Below are positions 25,879 through 34,963 of a DNA stretch of 64,000 nucleotides, in pieces. Source of the DNA: Bacillus aquiflavi (GTDB lineage: Bacteria > Bacillota > Bacilli > Bacillales > Cytobacillaceae); the NCBI RefSeq assembly GCF_019915265.1, contig NZ_CP082780.1, positions 744,001 through 808,000 of the forward strand. Reading direction: 5' to 3'. The stretch's first letter is position 1. Each line of letters opens with the position of its first letter. The notes beneath the pieces are model-generated. The model was not told the origin of the DNA. It worked only from the letters and a program-made list of their open reading frames with translations, and made no database searches. Made by a program: the position numbers and the translations under genes.

Positions 25879-25904
25879 AAATCCCCCTGCTTCTAGGGGG
25901 ATTT
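25879..25904 (+). terminator. Terminator of yitL
   Basis: AAATCCCCCT / AGGGGGATTT, a perfect 10-bp stem with a 6-nt loop and A-rich/T-rich flanks. Confidence 0.8.
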
Positions 25905-25941
25905 GAGTAAACATTTTTTTTTTCTCTATATACAAATTCAT

Positions 25942-26073
25942 TTATAAGTGATCAGTTTTTTTGGAGTATTGATTTTTTCCAGCTTTACGATTCTTTTCGC
26001 TAAGGGCATTTTTAAGTTCTTGATCGGCTTGGTTGTCTCTTGCTTTTTTATCATTATCTGAAGTTCGGGACAA
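25942..26073 (-). CDS. Small hydrophilic protein (DUF3941-like), TTG start
   Basis: A 43-residue ORF from TTG 26073 (AAAGGAG 10 nt upstream) to TAA. It begins MSRTSDNDKKARDNQADQEL and ends GKNQYSKKTDHL. Highly charged, no hydrophobic core. The SDNDKKA...KNQYSKKTDHL pattern resembles DUF3941 small proteins of bacilli, recalled from memory. Function unknown. It lies between yitL and the DegV gene and reads away from yitL. Confidence 0.6.
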   Translation of the reverse strand: MSRTSDNDKKARDNQADQELKNALSEKNRKAGKNQYSKKTDHL

Positions 26074-26171
26074 GATAAAAAACTCCTTTCAGTTGTACAT
26101 AATAATAATCTACTATTATTATTTCATACAACAGAAAGAAGTATGTAAGTTAGGTTAGGAAGGTAATTTAT

Positions 26172-27017
26172 TTAGAAAAAAAAAATGGCAATTGTGCCCG
26201 GCCCAGAATGGGAGCCGATTGCAGCGCCGATTGTATTAATAACAAAATGTTTTGTGCCAAATTGTTGTTCAATTGCCTTTTTTATTTCAAATGCTGTTTT
26301 TTCATCATCACCATGGCTAATCCCGATAACTTGTTCGCCTAAATTGTCTCCACGTTCGTTCATGATTTCTAATATGCGACGTAAGACTTTCTTTCTCCCG
26401 CGAATTTTTTCAAGGGGAATGAGCTTTCCTCCTTCGACATTAAGAAGGGGTTTAATGTTTAATAAGCCGCCGACGAAGGCAGATGTTTTTGAAATACGAC
26501 CGCCTCTTGCTAAATACTCTAGATTATCAACTGTAAATAAATGTTCCATATGTTTACAGTTAAAGTGAATATCTATTAAAATATCATCTTTTGATGCACC
26601 CGATAAAGCTAGTTCAGCGGCGCTTTTGACAACAAGCCCGTAACCGAGTGACGCACAGTTTGAATTAATAATTGTCAGATCAAGATCAGGATATTCATCT
26701 TTTACTTGTTGCTCTATCATGACAGCAGTTTGGTATGTACCTGATAGTTCAGATGAAAAAGCAATGTAAATAGCTTGTTGTTTTTCTTTAGCTATTTCAA
26801 TAAAAAGATCTTTAAATCCTTGTGGAGAAGCTTGTGATGTTTTTGGGGCTTTACCACTTCGCATCGCATCATAAACTAATTTCGGGTTAATTGTTTTTAA
26901 ATCTTCATATTCGCGATCATCAAGATGAACTTTTAATGGGATTAATGTAATTTGATGCTTGTTCAAAAAATCCAAAGGTAAATCACAGGCACTGTCAGCT
27001 AAAATCTTTACTGACAT
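26172..27017 (-). CDS. yitS: DegV family fatty-acid-binding protein
   Basis: 281 residues opening MSVKILADSACDLPLDFLNK, the DegV N-terminal signature (DSACDLP). SGKAPKTSQASPQGF (about 54-68), AFSSELSGTYQTA (about 85-97) and the C-terminal GAAIGSHSGPGTIAIFF complete the fatty-acid site pattern. DegV/FakB proteins hold a fatty acid for phosphorylation by FakA. No kinase gene is nearby. Position next to yitT matches B. subtilis yitS. Complete; ends in three Phe codons beside the A-run at 26175. Confidence 0.92.
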   Translation of the reverse strand: MSVKILADSACDLPLDFLNKHQITLIPLKVHLDDREYEDLKTINPKLVYDAMRSGKAPKTSQASPQGFKDLFIEIAKEKQQAIYIAFSSELSGTYQTAVMIEQQVKDEYPDLDLTIINSNCASLGYGLVVKSAAELALSGASKDDILIDIHFNCKHMEHLFTVDNLEYLARGGRISKTSAFVGGLLNIKPLLNVEGGKLIPLEKIRGRKKVLRRILEIMNERGDNLGEQVIGISHGDDEKTAFEIKKAIEQQFGTKHFVINTIGAAIGSHSGPGTIAIFFF

Positions 27018-27140
27018 AAATATTCACCTACTTCCTACAAATATATGTATTAAGTGTAGCTGTTTCAAAATAAAAATACAATGAATTGTGTTGAAAAATA
27101 GTAAAAATGGGGAAAAGATATAGAAAGGAGTATCGGGAGG

Positions 27141-27992
27141 ATGAAAAAGATGATTTGGCTCCATATCAAAAAATTTACAGTAGTTTTAATAGGAGCGCTC
27201 TTAAATGCGATCGGAATGAACTTGTTTTTGATCCCGGCAAATGTATATGCAAGTGGTTTTGCAGGAATGGCGCAGCTACTATTTAACATTACAAATGATT
27301 TTCTTCCATTTACAATTACGACAGGAATTTTATTATTTATATTAAACATTCCTGTAACCATTTTAGGATGGAAAAAGGTCGGTAAATCATTTACACTATA
27401 TAGTTTTATAAGTGTTATCCTCATGTCTACTTTCCTTGAAATGATACCGATATATGCACCATCTAATGATATTTTATTAAATGCAGTATTTGGGGGCGTT
27501 ATCGGCGGCATAGGGGTTGGTATCACGTTAAAATGGGGAGCCTCAACAGGGGGAATGGACATTGTAGCGATGGTGTTATCACGAATGAATGATAAACCAG
27601 TGGGAATCTATTTTTTTACTTTAAATGCGATCATCATTGCGGCTGCGGGTTATTTATACGGTCCAGAAAAAGCGTTATATACACTCGTTACTCTTTATGT
27701 GTCAACTCGAGTAATTGATGCAATACATACAAGACATCAGAAGCTGACAGCTATGATTGTCACAAAAAATACAGACGAGTTAAAAAAAGCCATTTATGCA
27801 AAGTTAATTCGTGGGATTACGACTGTTCCAGTAAAAGGAGGATTTTCGAATGAAAACAAAGAAATGCTTATAATCGTTATTACTCGCTATGAGTTGTTTG
27901 ATTTAGTTCGCATTATTAAAAAGGTTGATCCCCATGCTTTTACAAATATTGTTCAAACAACAAATATATTTGGCTTCTTCCGCAGAGAATAA
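27141..27992 (+). CDS. yitT: YitT family membrane protein
   Basis: 283 residues: an N-terminal region of five to six membrane segments (about 10-30, 50-75, 80-100, 108-130, 150-175) with the signature LNAIGMNLFLIPANVYASGF and KWGASTGGMDIVAMVLSRM, then a soluble C-terminal DUF2179 domain (about 205-280, KGGFSNENKEMLIIVITRYE). Members are abundant in Firmicutes and without a settled function. ATG 27141 lies 10 nt after AAAGGAG. Divergent from yitS with ~120 bp between. Confidence 0.9.
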   Translation: MKKMIWLHIKKFTVVLIGALLNAIGMNLFLIPANVYASGFAGMAQLLFNITNDFLPFTITTGILLFILNIPVTILGWKKVGKSFTLYSFISVILMSTFLEMIPIYAPSNDILLNAVFGGVIGGIGVGITLKWGASTGGMDIVAMVLSRMNDKPVGIYFFTLNAIIIAAAGYLYGPEKALYTLVTLYVSTRVIDAIHTRHQKLTAMIVTKNTDELKKAIYAKLIRGITTVPVKGGFSNENKEMLIIVITRYELFDLVRIIKKVDPHAFTNIVQTTNIFGFFRRE

Positions 27993-28022
27993 ACATAAAT
28001 ACATTCTCATGGAGGGGCTATC

Positions 28023-28814
28023 TTGAAAAGAGTTGTGTTCATTTTAATTATTTTACTGCTGTGGACTAATCAAGTAATGATAACGAAAGCGAATGGAAAG
28101 GGAGAGGGGCAAAAGGTGCCGGATTTTCAATTCATCGTTCATGTGTTGCCGGGACAAGAGCAAATTGATTTTGAACTTATTTTAAAAAATAATGAAAAAC
28201 ACCCAATTAGCTTTGAGTTCCCTACATCACAAAAATATGAAATTACGCTTTACGACCAATCTGGTCAAGAAATTTATCGTTATTCAAAAGATAGAGCTTT
28301 TTTACAAATGATTCAACCTTTAACGATTAAGCCCGAATCGGCGGTAACTTGGTCAGAATCATGGGATTATACTGTAAAAGGAAAACGTGTGAAAGCTGGA
28401 GATTATAAAGTAGTTGCTCAGTTACAGGCGTTAAAAGCGGATGGAGTAAATATTCAAGCTAGTAAACAAAGTACATCAATTATAAACACGACGATACCTG
28501 AAAAAAATCCAGTCTTTCGTCATATTACTGTTTCAGGAGAGAAAGGAGAATACACAGTCACTGGGGAAGCGCGTTTTATGAATAAATCCCTTTTTTACAC
28601 AGTTGAAGATGGCCACGATCAATTAATAGATGAAACGAAATTAACACCTAAAAAAAAACAAGATACAGAATGGGAGAAATTTAAGTTACAATTATCGATA
28701 CGGAAAGAAAGTATTCAAAAAAATACGACGCTTCTTTTATTCCTTTACGAACGAGATCCAAAAACGAAAGCAATAATAAATACGTATCCAGTTGTTTTGG
28801 AAAGGTTTCTTTAA
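28023..28814 (+). CDS. Secreted BsuPI-domain protein (proteinase-inhibitor-like)
   Basis: 263 residues from TTG 28023 (GGAGGGG upstream). A signal peptide of ~23 residues (MKRVVFILIILLLWTNQVMI) ends near TKANG. Residues ~35-145 match the BsuPI Ig-like fold: HPISFEFPTSQKYEITLYDQ and the GKRVKAGDYKVVAQL end. The C-terminal half (about 160-263, HITVSGEKGEYTVTGEARFM ... LLFLYERDPKTKAI) looks like the Gmad2-type Ig domain often paired with it. Probably exported; target unknown. 30 bp downstream of yitT and likely cotranscribed. Confidence 0.72.
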   Translation: MKRVVFILIILLLWTNQVMITKANGKGEGQKVPDFQFIVHVLPGQEQIDFELILKNNEKHPISFEFPTSQKYEITLYDQSGQEIYRYSKDRAFLQMIQPLTIKPESAVTWSESWDYTVKGKRVKAGDYKVVAQLQALKADGVNIQASKQSTSIINTTIPEKNPVFRHITVSGEKGEYTVTGEARFMNKSLFYTVEDGHDQLIDETKLTPKKKQDTEWEKFKLQLSIRKESIQKNTTLLLFLYERDPKTKAIINTYPVVLERFL

Positions 28815-28852
28815 TTCATTAAAACGAAGGGGTGTCCATAAGCCCCTAAAAT

Positions 28853-28898
28853 AAAGCAGGAGGAGATAAACAAAACATCTTTTTTCTCCTCCTGCTTT
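28853..28898. terminator. Terminator after the BsuPI gene
   Basis: A perfect 14-bp stem (AAAGCAGGAGGAGA and complement) around an 18-nt loop. Confidence 0.7.
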
Positions 28899-28987
28899 CA
28901 AGAGATTCCCGGGTCGACTTTATGTCAGCCTTTTGTTTTTTAAAAGGATATGTTAAAGGAAAGAGTACTAAAGACCTGAAAAAACAG

Positions 28988-29140
28988 CTACACTCCTCCG
29001 AGTGATGATTCTTTTACGTTTTCCAATTTACGTGCTTCAGCCTCTGCATACGTTAAGTGATAAGGGATGCGTTCAGCATGTTTTGCAACGGAATCTTTTC
29101 CTTGCTGTACAAAACGTCTAGAACGGTTTCTTTTGCCCAT
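28988..29140 (-). CDS. Small basic conserved protein of unknown function
   Basis: 50 residues from ATG 29140 (GGAGGG 11 nt upstream) to TAG. It begins MGKRNRSRRFVQQGKDSVAK, then HAERIPYHLTYAEAEARKLE. Strongly basic N-terminus and acidic-amphipathic C-terminus. It could be a minor spore protein or a nucleic-acid-binding peptide, but I do not recognise the family. It stands alone between a terminator and yitU. Confidence 0.65.
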   Translation of the reverse strand: MGKRNRSRRFVQQGKDSVAKHAERIPYHLTYAEAEARKLENVKESSLGGV

Positions 29141-29290
29141 TATATTGTATCCCTCCGTTTTTTATAACAATCCTTTTATCTGTTTATTAGCCCAGTCCTG
29201 AGATGCTAAGAAACGGCTACACCGTTTCATTAGTAGTATGTTCAAAATGATCCGTTCTACAAAGGAAAAGCATGGTTTTTTTAAAACTAA

Positions 29291-30100
29291 TTAAATATTT
29301 AGCAGTTCACTTAAATAAACTGCAATTCCGTCTTCTTCATTTGTTAAAGTTACTTCATTTGCAATCGTCTTTACTTTATCGATCGCATTTCCCATGGCGA
29401 TCCCTTTTCCAGCAAAATCAAGCATTTCAAGGTCATTATCTTCATCGCCAAATGCAACAACTCTTTCACGCGGGATTCCATAATAATCAGCAACTTTTTT
29501 TAAGCCAACCGCTTTATTTAATCCATATCTAACAATCTCAACGACGTACCACGGCGCCGCCCAACTTCGATGGTCGATTACTTCCGCATGTACATCTGTT
29601 AAATGCTTACGAATTGTTTCAACATTAGATTCATCTGCATGAATAAGCATACTTGTTGGTGAGTCTTTTAAAAATTGACGTAGATCTCCTGTTGTAATAT
29701 TTGGTTTTCCAAAACCAAATATATCAAGTAGCTTTTCATCGTGATAATGAAAATAAACATCATCTATCACTTCAGCAATGATATTATTAAATTTAAATGA
29801 CTGCAGCGCATCAACGATTTTTTTTGCGATATTAATATTCAGTGGTGTATGAAAAATTCCCCATCCGGAATCAAGGGGATGATGAACAAACGCTCCGTTA
29901 AAGTTTACAATCGGTGTATTTAATTCGAGTTCCCGATAATATATTTCACTTGAACGAAATGGTCTTCCAGTTGAAATCATGACAATATGACCAGCAGCTT
30001 TTGCCTTTTGAATGACCTGTTTTGTTTTTTCTGAAATTGTTTTATCATCTTTAAGTAAAGTACCATCCAAATCTAATGCAATTAAAAATTTTTCAGCCAT
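29291..30100 (-). CDS. yitU: Cof-type HAD-IIB phosphatase (YitU-like)
   Basis: 269 residues beginning MAEKFLIALDLDGTLLKDDK. The catalytic motif I is DLDGT (two Asp, about residues 9-13), motif II is ISTGRPF (about 42-48), and motifs III/IV lie in KAVGLKKVADYYGI and VVAFGDEDNDLEMLDFAG. The cap domain between them is of the C2B type. In B. subtilis the homologue YitU is one of the phosphatases of riboflavin synthesis; that exact role is inferred from synteny. I chose ATG 30100 over GTG 30115, which overlaps its own ribosome-binding site. Confidence 0.9.
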   Translation of the reverse strand: MAEKFLIALDLDGTLLKDDKTISEKTKQVIQKAKAAGHIVMISTGRPFRSSEIYYRELELNTPIVNFNGAFVHHPLDSGWGIFHTPLNINIAKKIVDALQSFKFNNIIAEVIDDVYFHYHDEKLLDIFGFGKPNITTGDLRQFLKDSPTSMLIHADESNVETIRKHLTDVHAEVIDHRSWAAPWYVVEIVRYGLNKAVGLKKVADYYGIPRERVVAFGDEDNDLEMLDFAGKGIAMGNAIDKVKTIANEVTLTNEEDGIAVYLSELLNI

Positions 30101-30298
30101 ATTTTCTCTTTTCACTCCTCTAGTTATTGTCCTGCAAACTTACAATCAGTAAACTAAAGTGTAACTTTTTTTAAAAAATTGATTGACCATGATACACTGA
30201 AGGGAGAGAGAATTTAAAAATTACATTGTTTCCACTCTTATTACTATGGTAACAGCTTTAAGCTAAATCGTAAAAAGTTATACTTCAAGGAGGTACAT

Positions 30299-31078
30299 AT
30301 GATAATCGTTGAAAACAAGCAAGTGGACAACATTCCATTACTTCATTTAGTAAAAAAAGAAAATGCAAACGATCAGCTTCCTTTTGTTATTTTTATTCAT
30401 GGTTTTACAAGTGCGAAAGAACATAATCTTCACTATGCTTATTTATTAGCTGAAAAAGGTTTCCGTGTTGTTTTACCTGAAGCAGTTTATCATGGAGAAA
30501 GAACGGAAGGGTTAGATGAACAAGCATTAATGAAACATTTTTGGGAAATTGTCATTCGGACGATTCATGAATTATCGGTGATAAAACAGCAATTCGAAAA
30601 TGAAGCAATCATTGATTGTAACAAAATTGGTCTTGCTGGAACATCAATGGGGGGAATTGTAACCTTAGGTGCATTAACTCAATATGATTGGATTAAAACA
30701 GCTGTAAGCCTAATGGGTATGCCAGCTTATGAAAAGTTTGCAGTTTGGCAGCTTCAAGAGTTGGAAAAACTACAGATAAAGATGTCAATTTCTAATAAAG
30801 AAGTGGAGAGTATCCTTGAAAAGATTAGAGAATACGATTTAAGCCTTCAACCAGAAAAATTAACAAAAAGACCAATTCTATTTTGGCATGGACAAAAAGA
30901 TCCAGTTGTTCCTTTTTCATATACATATGAGTTTTATCAAGAAATAAAACCGCTTTATCAAAGTAATCCTGAGAGGATAAAGTTTATTACCGATGAAAAC
31001 GGAGGTCATAAAGTAAGTCGTAAGGGAATATTAAACACAATCACTTGGTTTGAAAAACATTTATCCTCATCATGTTAG
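30299..31078 (+). CDS. yitV: Alpha/beta-hydrolase esterase (YitV-like)
   Basis: 259 residues from ATG 30299 behind AAGGAGG. The fold markers are FVIFIHGFTSAKEHN (oxyanion region), the nucleophile elbow GTSMGG (Ser about residue 116), WHGQKDPVVPF with the catalytic Asp, and the His in ENGGHKVSRKG near the C-terminus. No signal peptide, so cytosolic. Related to acetylxylan-esterase/prolyl-oligopeptidase-like hydrolases; natural substrate unknown. Divergent from yitU. Confidence 0.88.
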   Translation: MIIVENKQVDNIPLLHLVKKENANDQLPFVIFIHGFTSAKEHNLHYAYLLAEKGFRVVLPEAVYHGERTEGLDEQALMKHFWEIVIRTIHELSVIKQQFENEAIIDCNKIGLAGTSMGGIVTLGALTQYDWIKTAVSLMGMPAYEKFAVWQLQELEKLQIKMSISNKEVESILEKIREYDLSLQPEKLTKRPILFWHGQKDPVVPFSYTYEFYQEIKPLYQSNPERIKFITDENGGHKVSRKGILNTITWFEKHLSSSC

Positions 31079-31132
31079 TTAATTGTATACTCACATTGAC
31101 TAGGTTAAAATTGAACAAAAGGAGTGTGAAAA

Positions 31133-31444
31133 ATGGATCAAGATTTAAAAGATAATATTCTCGGAGCACTTGAAAATGTTCTTGACCCTGAACTAGGCAT
31201 TGATATTGTTAATTTAGGATTAGTATACGATATCGGAATTGATGAAGAAGGAACAACAACGGTAACAATGACATTAACATCAATGGGTTGCCCACTAGCA
31301 GGAACAATTGTAGACCAAGTAAAAACCGCATTAAAAGATATTCCAGAAATAAAAGAAGTGAACGTAGATATCGTTTGGAATCCGCCATGGTCAAAAGACA
31401 AAATGTCAAGATACGCGAAAATTGCACTGGGTATTCCTGATTAA
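31133..31444 (+). CDS. yitW: MIP18/DUF59 family Fe-S assembly protein (SufT-like)
   Basis: 103 residues. LENVLDPELGIDIVNLGLVY (about residues 10-29) is the DUF59 signature. TSMGCPLAGTIVDQV holds the conserved cysteine. DIVWNPPWSKDKMSRYAKIA is the conserved C-terminal end. The family helps deliver Fe-S clusters to target proteins. 54 bp after yitV and probably cotranscribed. Confidence 0.92.
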   Translation: MDQDLKDNILGALENVLDPELGIDIVNLGLVYDIGIDEEGTTTVTMTLTSMGCPLAGTIVDQVKTALKDIPEIKEVNVDIVWNPPWSKDKMSRYAKIALGIPD

Positions 31445-31460
31445 GAAAACGGATGAAGAG

Positions 31461-31496
31461 CAGTAAAGTCCCCATGAATTTATGGAGACTTTACTG
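31461..31496. terminator. Hairpin after yitW
   Basis: A stem of 14 pairs with one C/A mismatch (CAGTAAAGTC-C-CCAT / ATGG-A-GACTTTACTG) and a 6-nt loop, 16 nt after the stop. No good T-run, so a weak terminator or an mRNA-end stabiliser. The 220 bp after it to moaA is AT-rich with no clear site. Confidence 0.5.
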
Positions 31497-31719
31497 TCAA
31501 GATTGCAATATTAATATTCTGAATATTATATAAATTATTAGGGTTGATTATAGAAAATTTAAACAGTAAATGATCATTGATGAAGTATTAAGACTTGTCA
31601 AACAACAAAGGGTTGTATACGCTTAAGAAAACGATTTTGTGAGGATATTAACAGTCATTCTGACGAAAAGATTGTTAAAATACAGGTCAACATGCTTTTA
31701 TATCAATGGAGTTGATGTT

Positions 31720-32736
31720 ATGACTAAATTAGGCATAAAAGATCAATTAAATCGACCGCTTCGGGATTTGCGAATATCAGTTATTGATCGCTGCAATTTT
31801 CGTTGTCAATATTGTATGCCAGCTGAAATATTTGGGCCTATTTTCAAATTTTTACCGAGAAGTGAGCTTTTAACATATGAAGAAATTGAACGGTTAGCAA
31901 AAATATTTGTACAATTGGGAGTTGAAAAGATTCGTTTAACGGGTGGAGAGCCGTTAATGCGGAAAGATTTACACTATTTAGTTAAACTCCTTGCGAATAT
32001 TGAAGGCTTACGAGACTTAGGATTAACATCAAATGGCGTTTTAATGCCGAAGTATGCAAAGGCGTTAAAAGAGGCCGGCTTAAAAAGGGTTAATATTAGT
32101 TTAGACAGCTTAAACGATGACCTATTTCGAAAAATTAATGGCAGAAATGTTTCCGTTCAGCCAGTATTAGAAGGAATTTATGCGGCAAGAGAAGCGGGGT
32201 TAGGTGTAAAAATTAATATGGTAGTAAAAAAAGGATTAAATGACTCAGAAATTGTCTCAATGGCAGATTTTTGTAAAAATGAACAGTTGCAGCTCCGCTA
32301 TATAGAATACATGGATGTCGGCAGTACAAATGGCTGGCTTTTACGTGATGTTGTGACGAAAAAAGAAATTTTTCAATTGTTACAACAGTGCTATGAATTA
32401 GAGGAAGTCGAACCTGCTTATTTTGGAGAAGTTGCCAAATGTTATAAATATAAAGGTACAAACATAGATGTCGGTTTTATCACATCTGTGTCCGAATCAT
32501 TTTGTTCTAGTTGCACGAGAGCTAGGCTTTCTGCCAACGGGCAAATATTCACGTGCTTATTTAATGGCAACGGACATGACGTTCGCTCATTTTTAAGAAA
32601 TGGTATGAGTGAGGACGAAATAAAAGAGGAGATAGAAACGATTTGGAAAAAGAGAAAAGATCAATATTCAGACGAACGTTCCGAAAAGTCTTCTTCAAAT
32701 CGTAAAAAAATCGAAATGTCATATATTGGTGGATGA
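31720..32736 (+). CDS. moaA: GTP 3',8-cyclase MoaA
   Basis: 338 residues. A radical-SAM enzyme making the first intermediate of molybdenum cofactor. The N-terminal 4Fe-4S motif is CNFRCQYC (C-x3-C-x2-C). [11 protein letters not shown] follows, and the C-terminal cluster C-x2-C-x13-C appears as [18 protein letters not shown]. The protein ends in Gly-Gly (SYIGG), as needed for activity. I chose ATG 31720 behind TGGAG; the frame continues upstream without a ribosome-binding site. It starts the molybdenum/anaerobic block that is inserted here between yitW and the arg operon. Confidence 0.93.
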   Translation: MTKLGIKDQLNRPLRDLRISVIDRCNFRCQYCMPAEIFGPIFKFLPRSELLTYEEIERLAKIFVQLGVEKIRLTGGEPLMRKDLHYLVKLLANIEGLRDLGLTSNGVLMPKYAKALKEAGLKRVNISLDSLNDDLFRKINGRNVSVQPVLEGIYAAREAGLGVKINMVVKKGLNDSEIVSMADFCKNEQLQLRYIEYMDVGSTNGWLLRDVVTKKEIFQLLQQCYELEEVEPAYFGEVAKCYKYKGTNIDVGFITSVSESFCSSCTRARLSANGQIFTCLFNGNGHDVRSFLRNGMSEDEIKEEIETIWKKRKDQYSDERSEKSSSNRKKIEMSYIGG

Positions 32737-32785
32737 ACATGAAAGGAGAGCGGAGACAATAAAATCAATATTGAAACGATTTTAG

Positions 32786-32877
32786 AGACTTAAACATGTT
32801 GTCGGTCAAGGCGGAAGCGAATAGAACGGGTGTTTATAAGCTTACAACGAAGAATGCGAGGCGTTTATCAACAGTCT
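32786..32877 (+). repeat. Interspersed ~120-bp repeat, copy 3 (short)
   Basis: 92 bp from AGACT to AACAGTCT, containing GGCGGAAGCGAATAGAACGG and AGCTTACAACGAAGAATGCG. The middle part is shorter than in copy 2. Located between moaA and moeA. Confidence 0.75.
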
Positions 32878-32883
32878 AAAAAG

Positions 32884-32911
32884 GGAACTGGATAGAAAGC
32901 CAGTTCTTTTT
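32884..32911 (+). terminator. Terminator before moeA
   Basis: GAACTGG / CCAGTTC stem with an 8-nt loop and five T, directly after repeat copy 3. It separates moaA transcription from moeA. Confidence 0.7.
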
Positions 32912-32993
32912 CATTTTCCTTATATAAAAATGCGGTGAAAAGTATGTTCATAGTTGATTATAATGAATGTATGGCATCATCGGATTAAAATTG

Positions 32994-33037
32994 TGTGATG
33001 ATGATCATGTTGAACAAATAAGCAGTGCATATATAAT
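32994..33037 (+). promoter_or_regulatory. FNR-dependent promoter of moeA
   Basis: TGTGATGATGATCATG (32994-33009) matches the FNR/CRP palindrome TGTGA-N6-TCACA at 8 of 10 positions. TATAAT (33032-33037) follows. The box centre would lie near -42 from the expected start point (~33044), the class II activator position, and there is no -35. The fnr gene is 2.7 kb downstream. Confidence 0.55.
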
Positions 33038-33071
33038 GAAAAGGTCTGAAATATATGAGGAGCTGATCACG

Positions 33072-34337
33072 ATGATTGAAAGAAGAAAGCCTATTCCAAT
33101 AAAAGAGGCGATTACAAAAGTGATGGATTACATAATAACAGGGGAAACTGAATACATTTCAATTGTTGAAAGTTATGGGCGGCATCTGTCTGAAGATTTA
33201 AAGGCAACTCACGATGTACCTCATTTTGATCGTTCTCCATATGATGGTTTTGCTGTTAGAGCACTTGATACAGAGTTAGCACGACAAAATAATCCAATTG
33301 AGTTTGAAGTGATCGATCACATCGGTGCTGGTACGGTAACAAATAAAAAGGTTCAAGCATTTCAAGCTGTAAGAATTATGACAGGAGCTCAAATGCCAGA
33401 AGGAAGTGATACAGTTGTAATGCTTGAATTGGCAAAAAGCTTTGACAGGAATGGAAAGAGTTTTATCGCTGTTAAACGCCCCTTTAAAACAGGAGAGAAC
33501 GTCTCTTATCGAGGTGAAGATGCTAAGAAAGGAGAAGTGCTCGTTACAAAAGGAACGAAAATAAATCCAGGTATTCAAGCGATACTTGCAACATTTGGGT
33601 ATGCAAAGGTTCCGGTAGCGAAAAAACCAAAAGTCGGGTTATTTGCTACTGGAACAGAGCTGCTCGATGTAAATGATGAACTTGTACCAGGGAAAATTCG
33701 CAACAGTAATTCTTATATGATTTCTGGACAAATAGAAAGAGCTGGGGCTGATGTGATTTATTTTGGACAGCTTCCTGATGATTTTGAGATGTGTTTTGAT
33801 GCGATAAAGAATGCATTACATAAAGTTGATATGTTAGTAACAACAGGTGGGGTTTCTGTCGGTGATTACGATTATTTACCTGGAATTTATCAAAAGCTTG
33901 GTGCGGAAGTGTTATTTAATAAAGTTGCAATGCGACCTGGAAGTGTTACGACTGTTGCGCAAAAAGACGGGAAACTTTTATTCGGACTTTCTGGAAATCC
34001 ATCTGCATGTTATGTCGGATTTGAACTTTTTACGAGGCCGATTATTCAAACGATGCTATTTTCTAAAAAACCACATCTACGTAAAGAAAAAGCTCTTCTT
34101 GGAATTGATTTTCCAAAAGTGAATCCTTTTACAAGATTAGTTCGCAGCAATGTAACAGTTTCAGATGGAAGATTAATGGTATCTCCAAGCGGAGTTGATA
34201 AATCAAATATTGTAATGAGTTTAGCTGGAGCAAATGCCTTAATGATTTTACCAGGAGGAACGAGAGGTTTTTCAAAGGGGATGGAAGTAGACGTATTCAT
34301 GCTTGAAGATCATACAGGTAGCGAGTGGCCGTGGTAA
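33072..34337 (+). CDS. moeA: Molybdopterin molybdenumtransferase MoeA
   Basis: 421 residues from ATG 33072, with GAGGAG 9-10 nt upstream. The frame is open 35 codons further, but homologues begin M(I/L)E(K/R)R-PIP. Landmarks are HDVPHFDRSPYDGFAVRA (about 50-67), ATGTELLDV, a MoCF-like TTGGVSVGDYDYLPG (about 256-270) and FGLSGNPSACYVGFELF (about 305-321). MoeA inserts molybdate into adenylylated molybdopterin. Overlaps mobB by 13 nt. Apparently switched on without oxygen through the upstream FNR site. Confidence 0.93.
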   Translation: MIERRKPIPIKEAITKVMDYIITGETEYISIVESYGRHLSEDLKATHDVPHFDRSPYDGFAVRALDTELARQNNPIEFEVIDHIGAGTVTNKKVQAFQAVRIMTGAQMPEGSDTVVMLELAKSFDRNGKSFIAVKRPFKTGENVSYRGEDAKKGEVLVTKGTKINPGIQAILATFGYAKVPVAKKPKVGLFATGTELLDVNDELVPGKIRNSNSYMISGQIERAGADVIYFGQLPDDFEMCFDAIKNALHKVDMLVTTGGVSVGDYDYLPGIYQKLGAEVLFNKVAMRPGSVTTVAQKDGKLLFGLSGNPSACYVGFELFTRPIIQTMLFSKKPHLRKEKALLGIDFPKVNPFTRLVRSNVTVSDGRLMVSPSGVDKSNIVMSLAGANALMILPGGTRGFSKGMEVDVFMLEDHTGSEWPW

Positions 34338-34879
34338 AAAATCCGTTTATTCTTCAAATAGTCGGTTACCAAAATAGTGGTAAAACAACGTCTATTTTGA
34401 AAATAATCGAGCGTTTAACTGCTGAAAGTATTCATGTTGTGACGATAAAACATCATGCCCACGGCAGTGGAAAGCCTCATGTCGTTAAAAAAGATTCAAC
34501 ACGTCATGTAGATGCTGGAGCTATAGCGTCATTAATTGAAGGGAACGGTCGCTTACTGTTTCAAGCTGACAAAGAGCAGTGGACTTTAGCGGAGCAAATT
34601 GAACTGTGTTGTTTTTTAAAACCAAAGCTTATTTTGATCGAGGGTCATAAAAAAGCGAATTTTCCAAAAATCGTTTTACTGCGTGATCGTCAAGATTTTC
34701 ATTTGCTAGAGCAATTAACAAATATTTTTGCTATTTTAGTTTGGGAGGATACCCCTGAAAAGAGTGGGGACATCCTGCTCTTTTCAATAAAAGAAGACAA
34801 CTGGTTGGATTGGGCAATTCAAATGATTAAAAATCGTATTCATTTGAAAAAAAACTTTAAAATATTGACACATTCGTAA
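34325..34879 (+). CDS. mobB: Molybdopterin-guanine dinucleotide biosynthesis adapter MobB
   Basis: 184 residues from GTG 34325 (a second GTG lies at 34331), overlapping moeA. A P-loop protein: GYQNSGKTTSILKIIERL holds the Walker A (G-x4-GKT). KHHAHG and KDSTRHVDAGA follow as in MobB, and LILIEGHKKANFPKI is the Walker-B-like and 'EG(H/F)K' segment. MobB assists MobA in attaching GMP to the cofactor; mobA is not in the window. A weak ribosome-binding site suggests translational coupling to moeA. Confidence 0.88.
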   Translation: MAVVKNPFILQIVGYQNSGKTTSILKIIERLTAESIHVVTIKHHAHGSGKPHVVKKDSTRHVDAGAIASLIEGNGRLLFQADKEQWTLAEQIELCCFLKPKLILIEGHKKANFPKIVLLRDRQDFHLLEQLTNIFAILVWEDTPEKSGDILLFSIKEDNWLDWAIQMIKNRIHLKKNFKILTHS

Positions 34880-34963
34880 CTTTTCTCACAGCAATTAGTT
34901 CATTCCCCTATTACAATAGTTGTTAGGGGTATATGTTTGATCAATAGGTAAGGGGTGGGCAAG

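Noticed and set aside
29205-29232. Small palindrome AGAAACGGCTACACCGTTTC upstream of the minus-strand small gene
   Set aside because: A short stem with no T-run and no matching known operator; could be chance.
32760-32960. Possible molybdenum-cofactor riboswitch between moaA and moeA
   Set aside because: The segment is repeat copy 3 plus a simple terminator; no MoCo-RNA-like multi-stem arrangement was seen.
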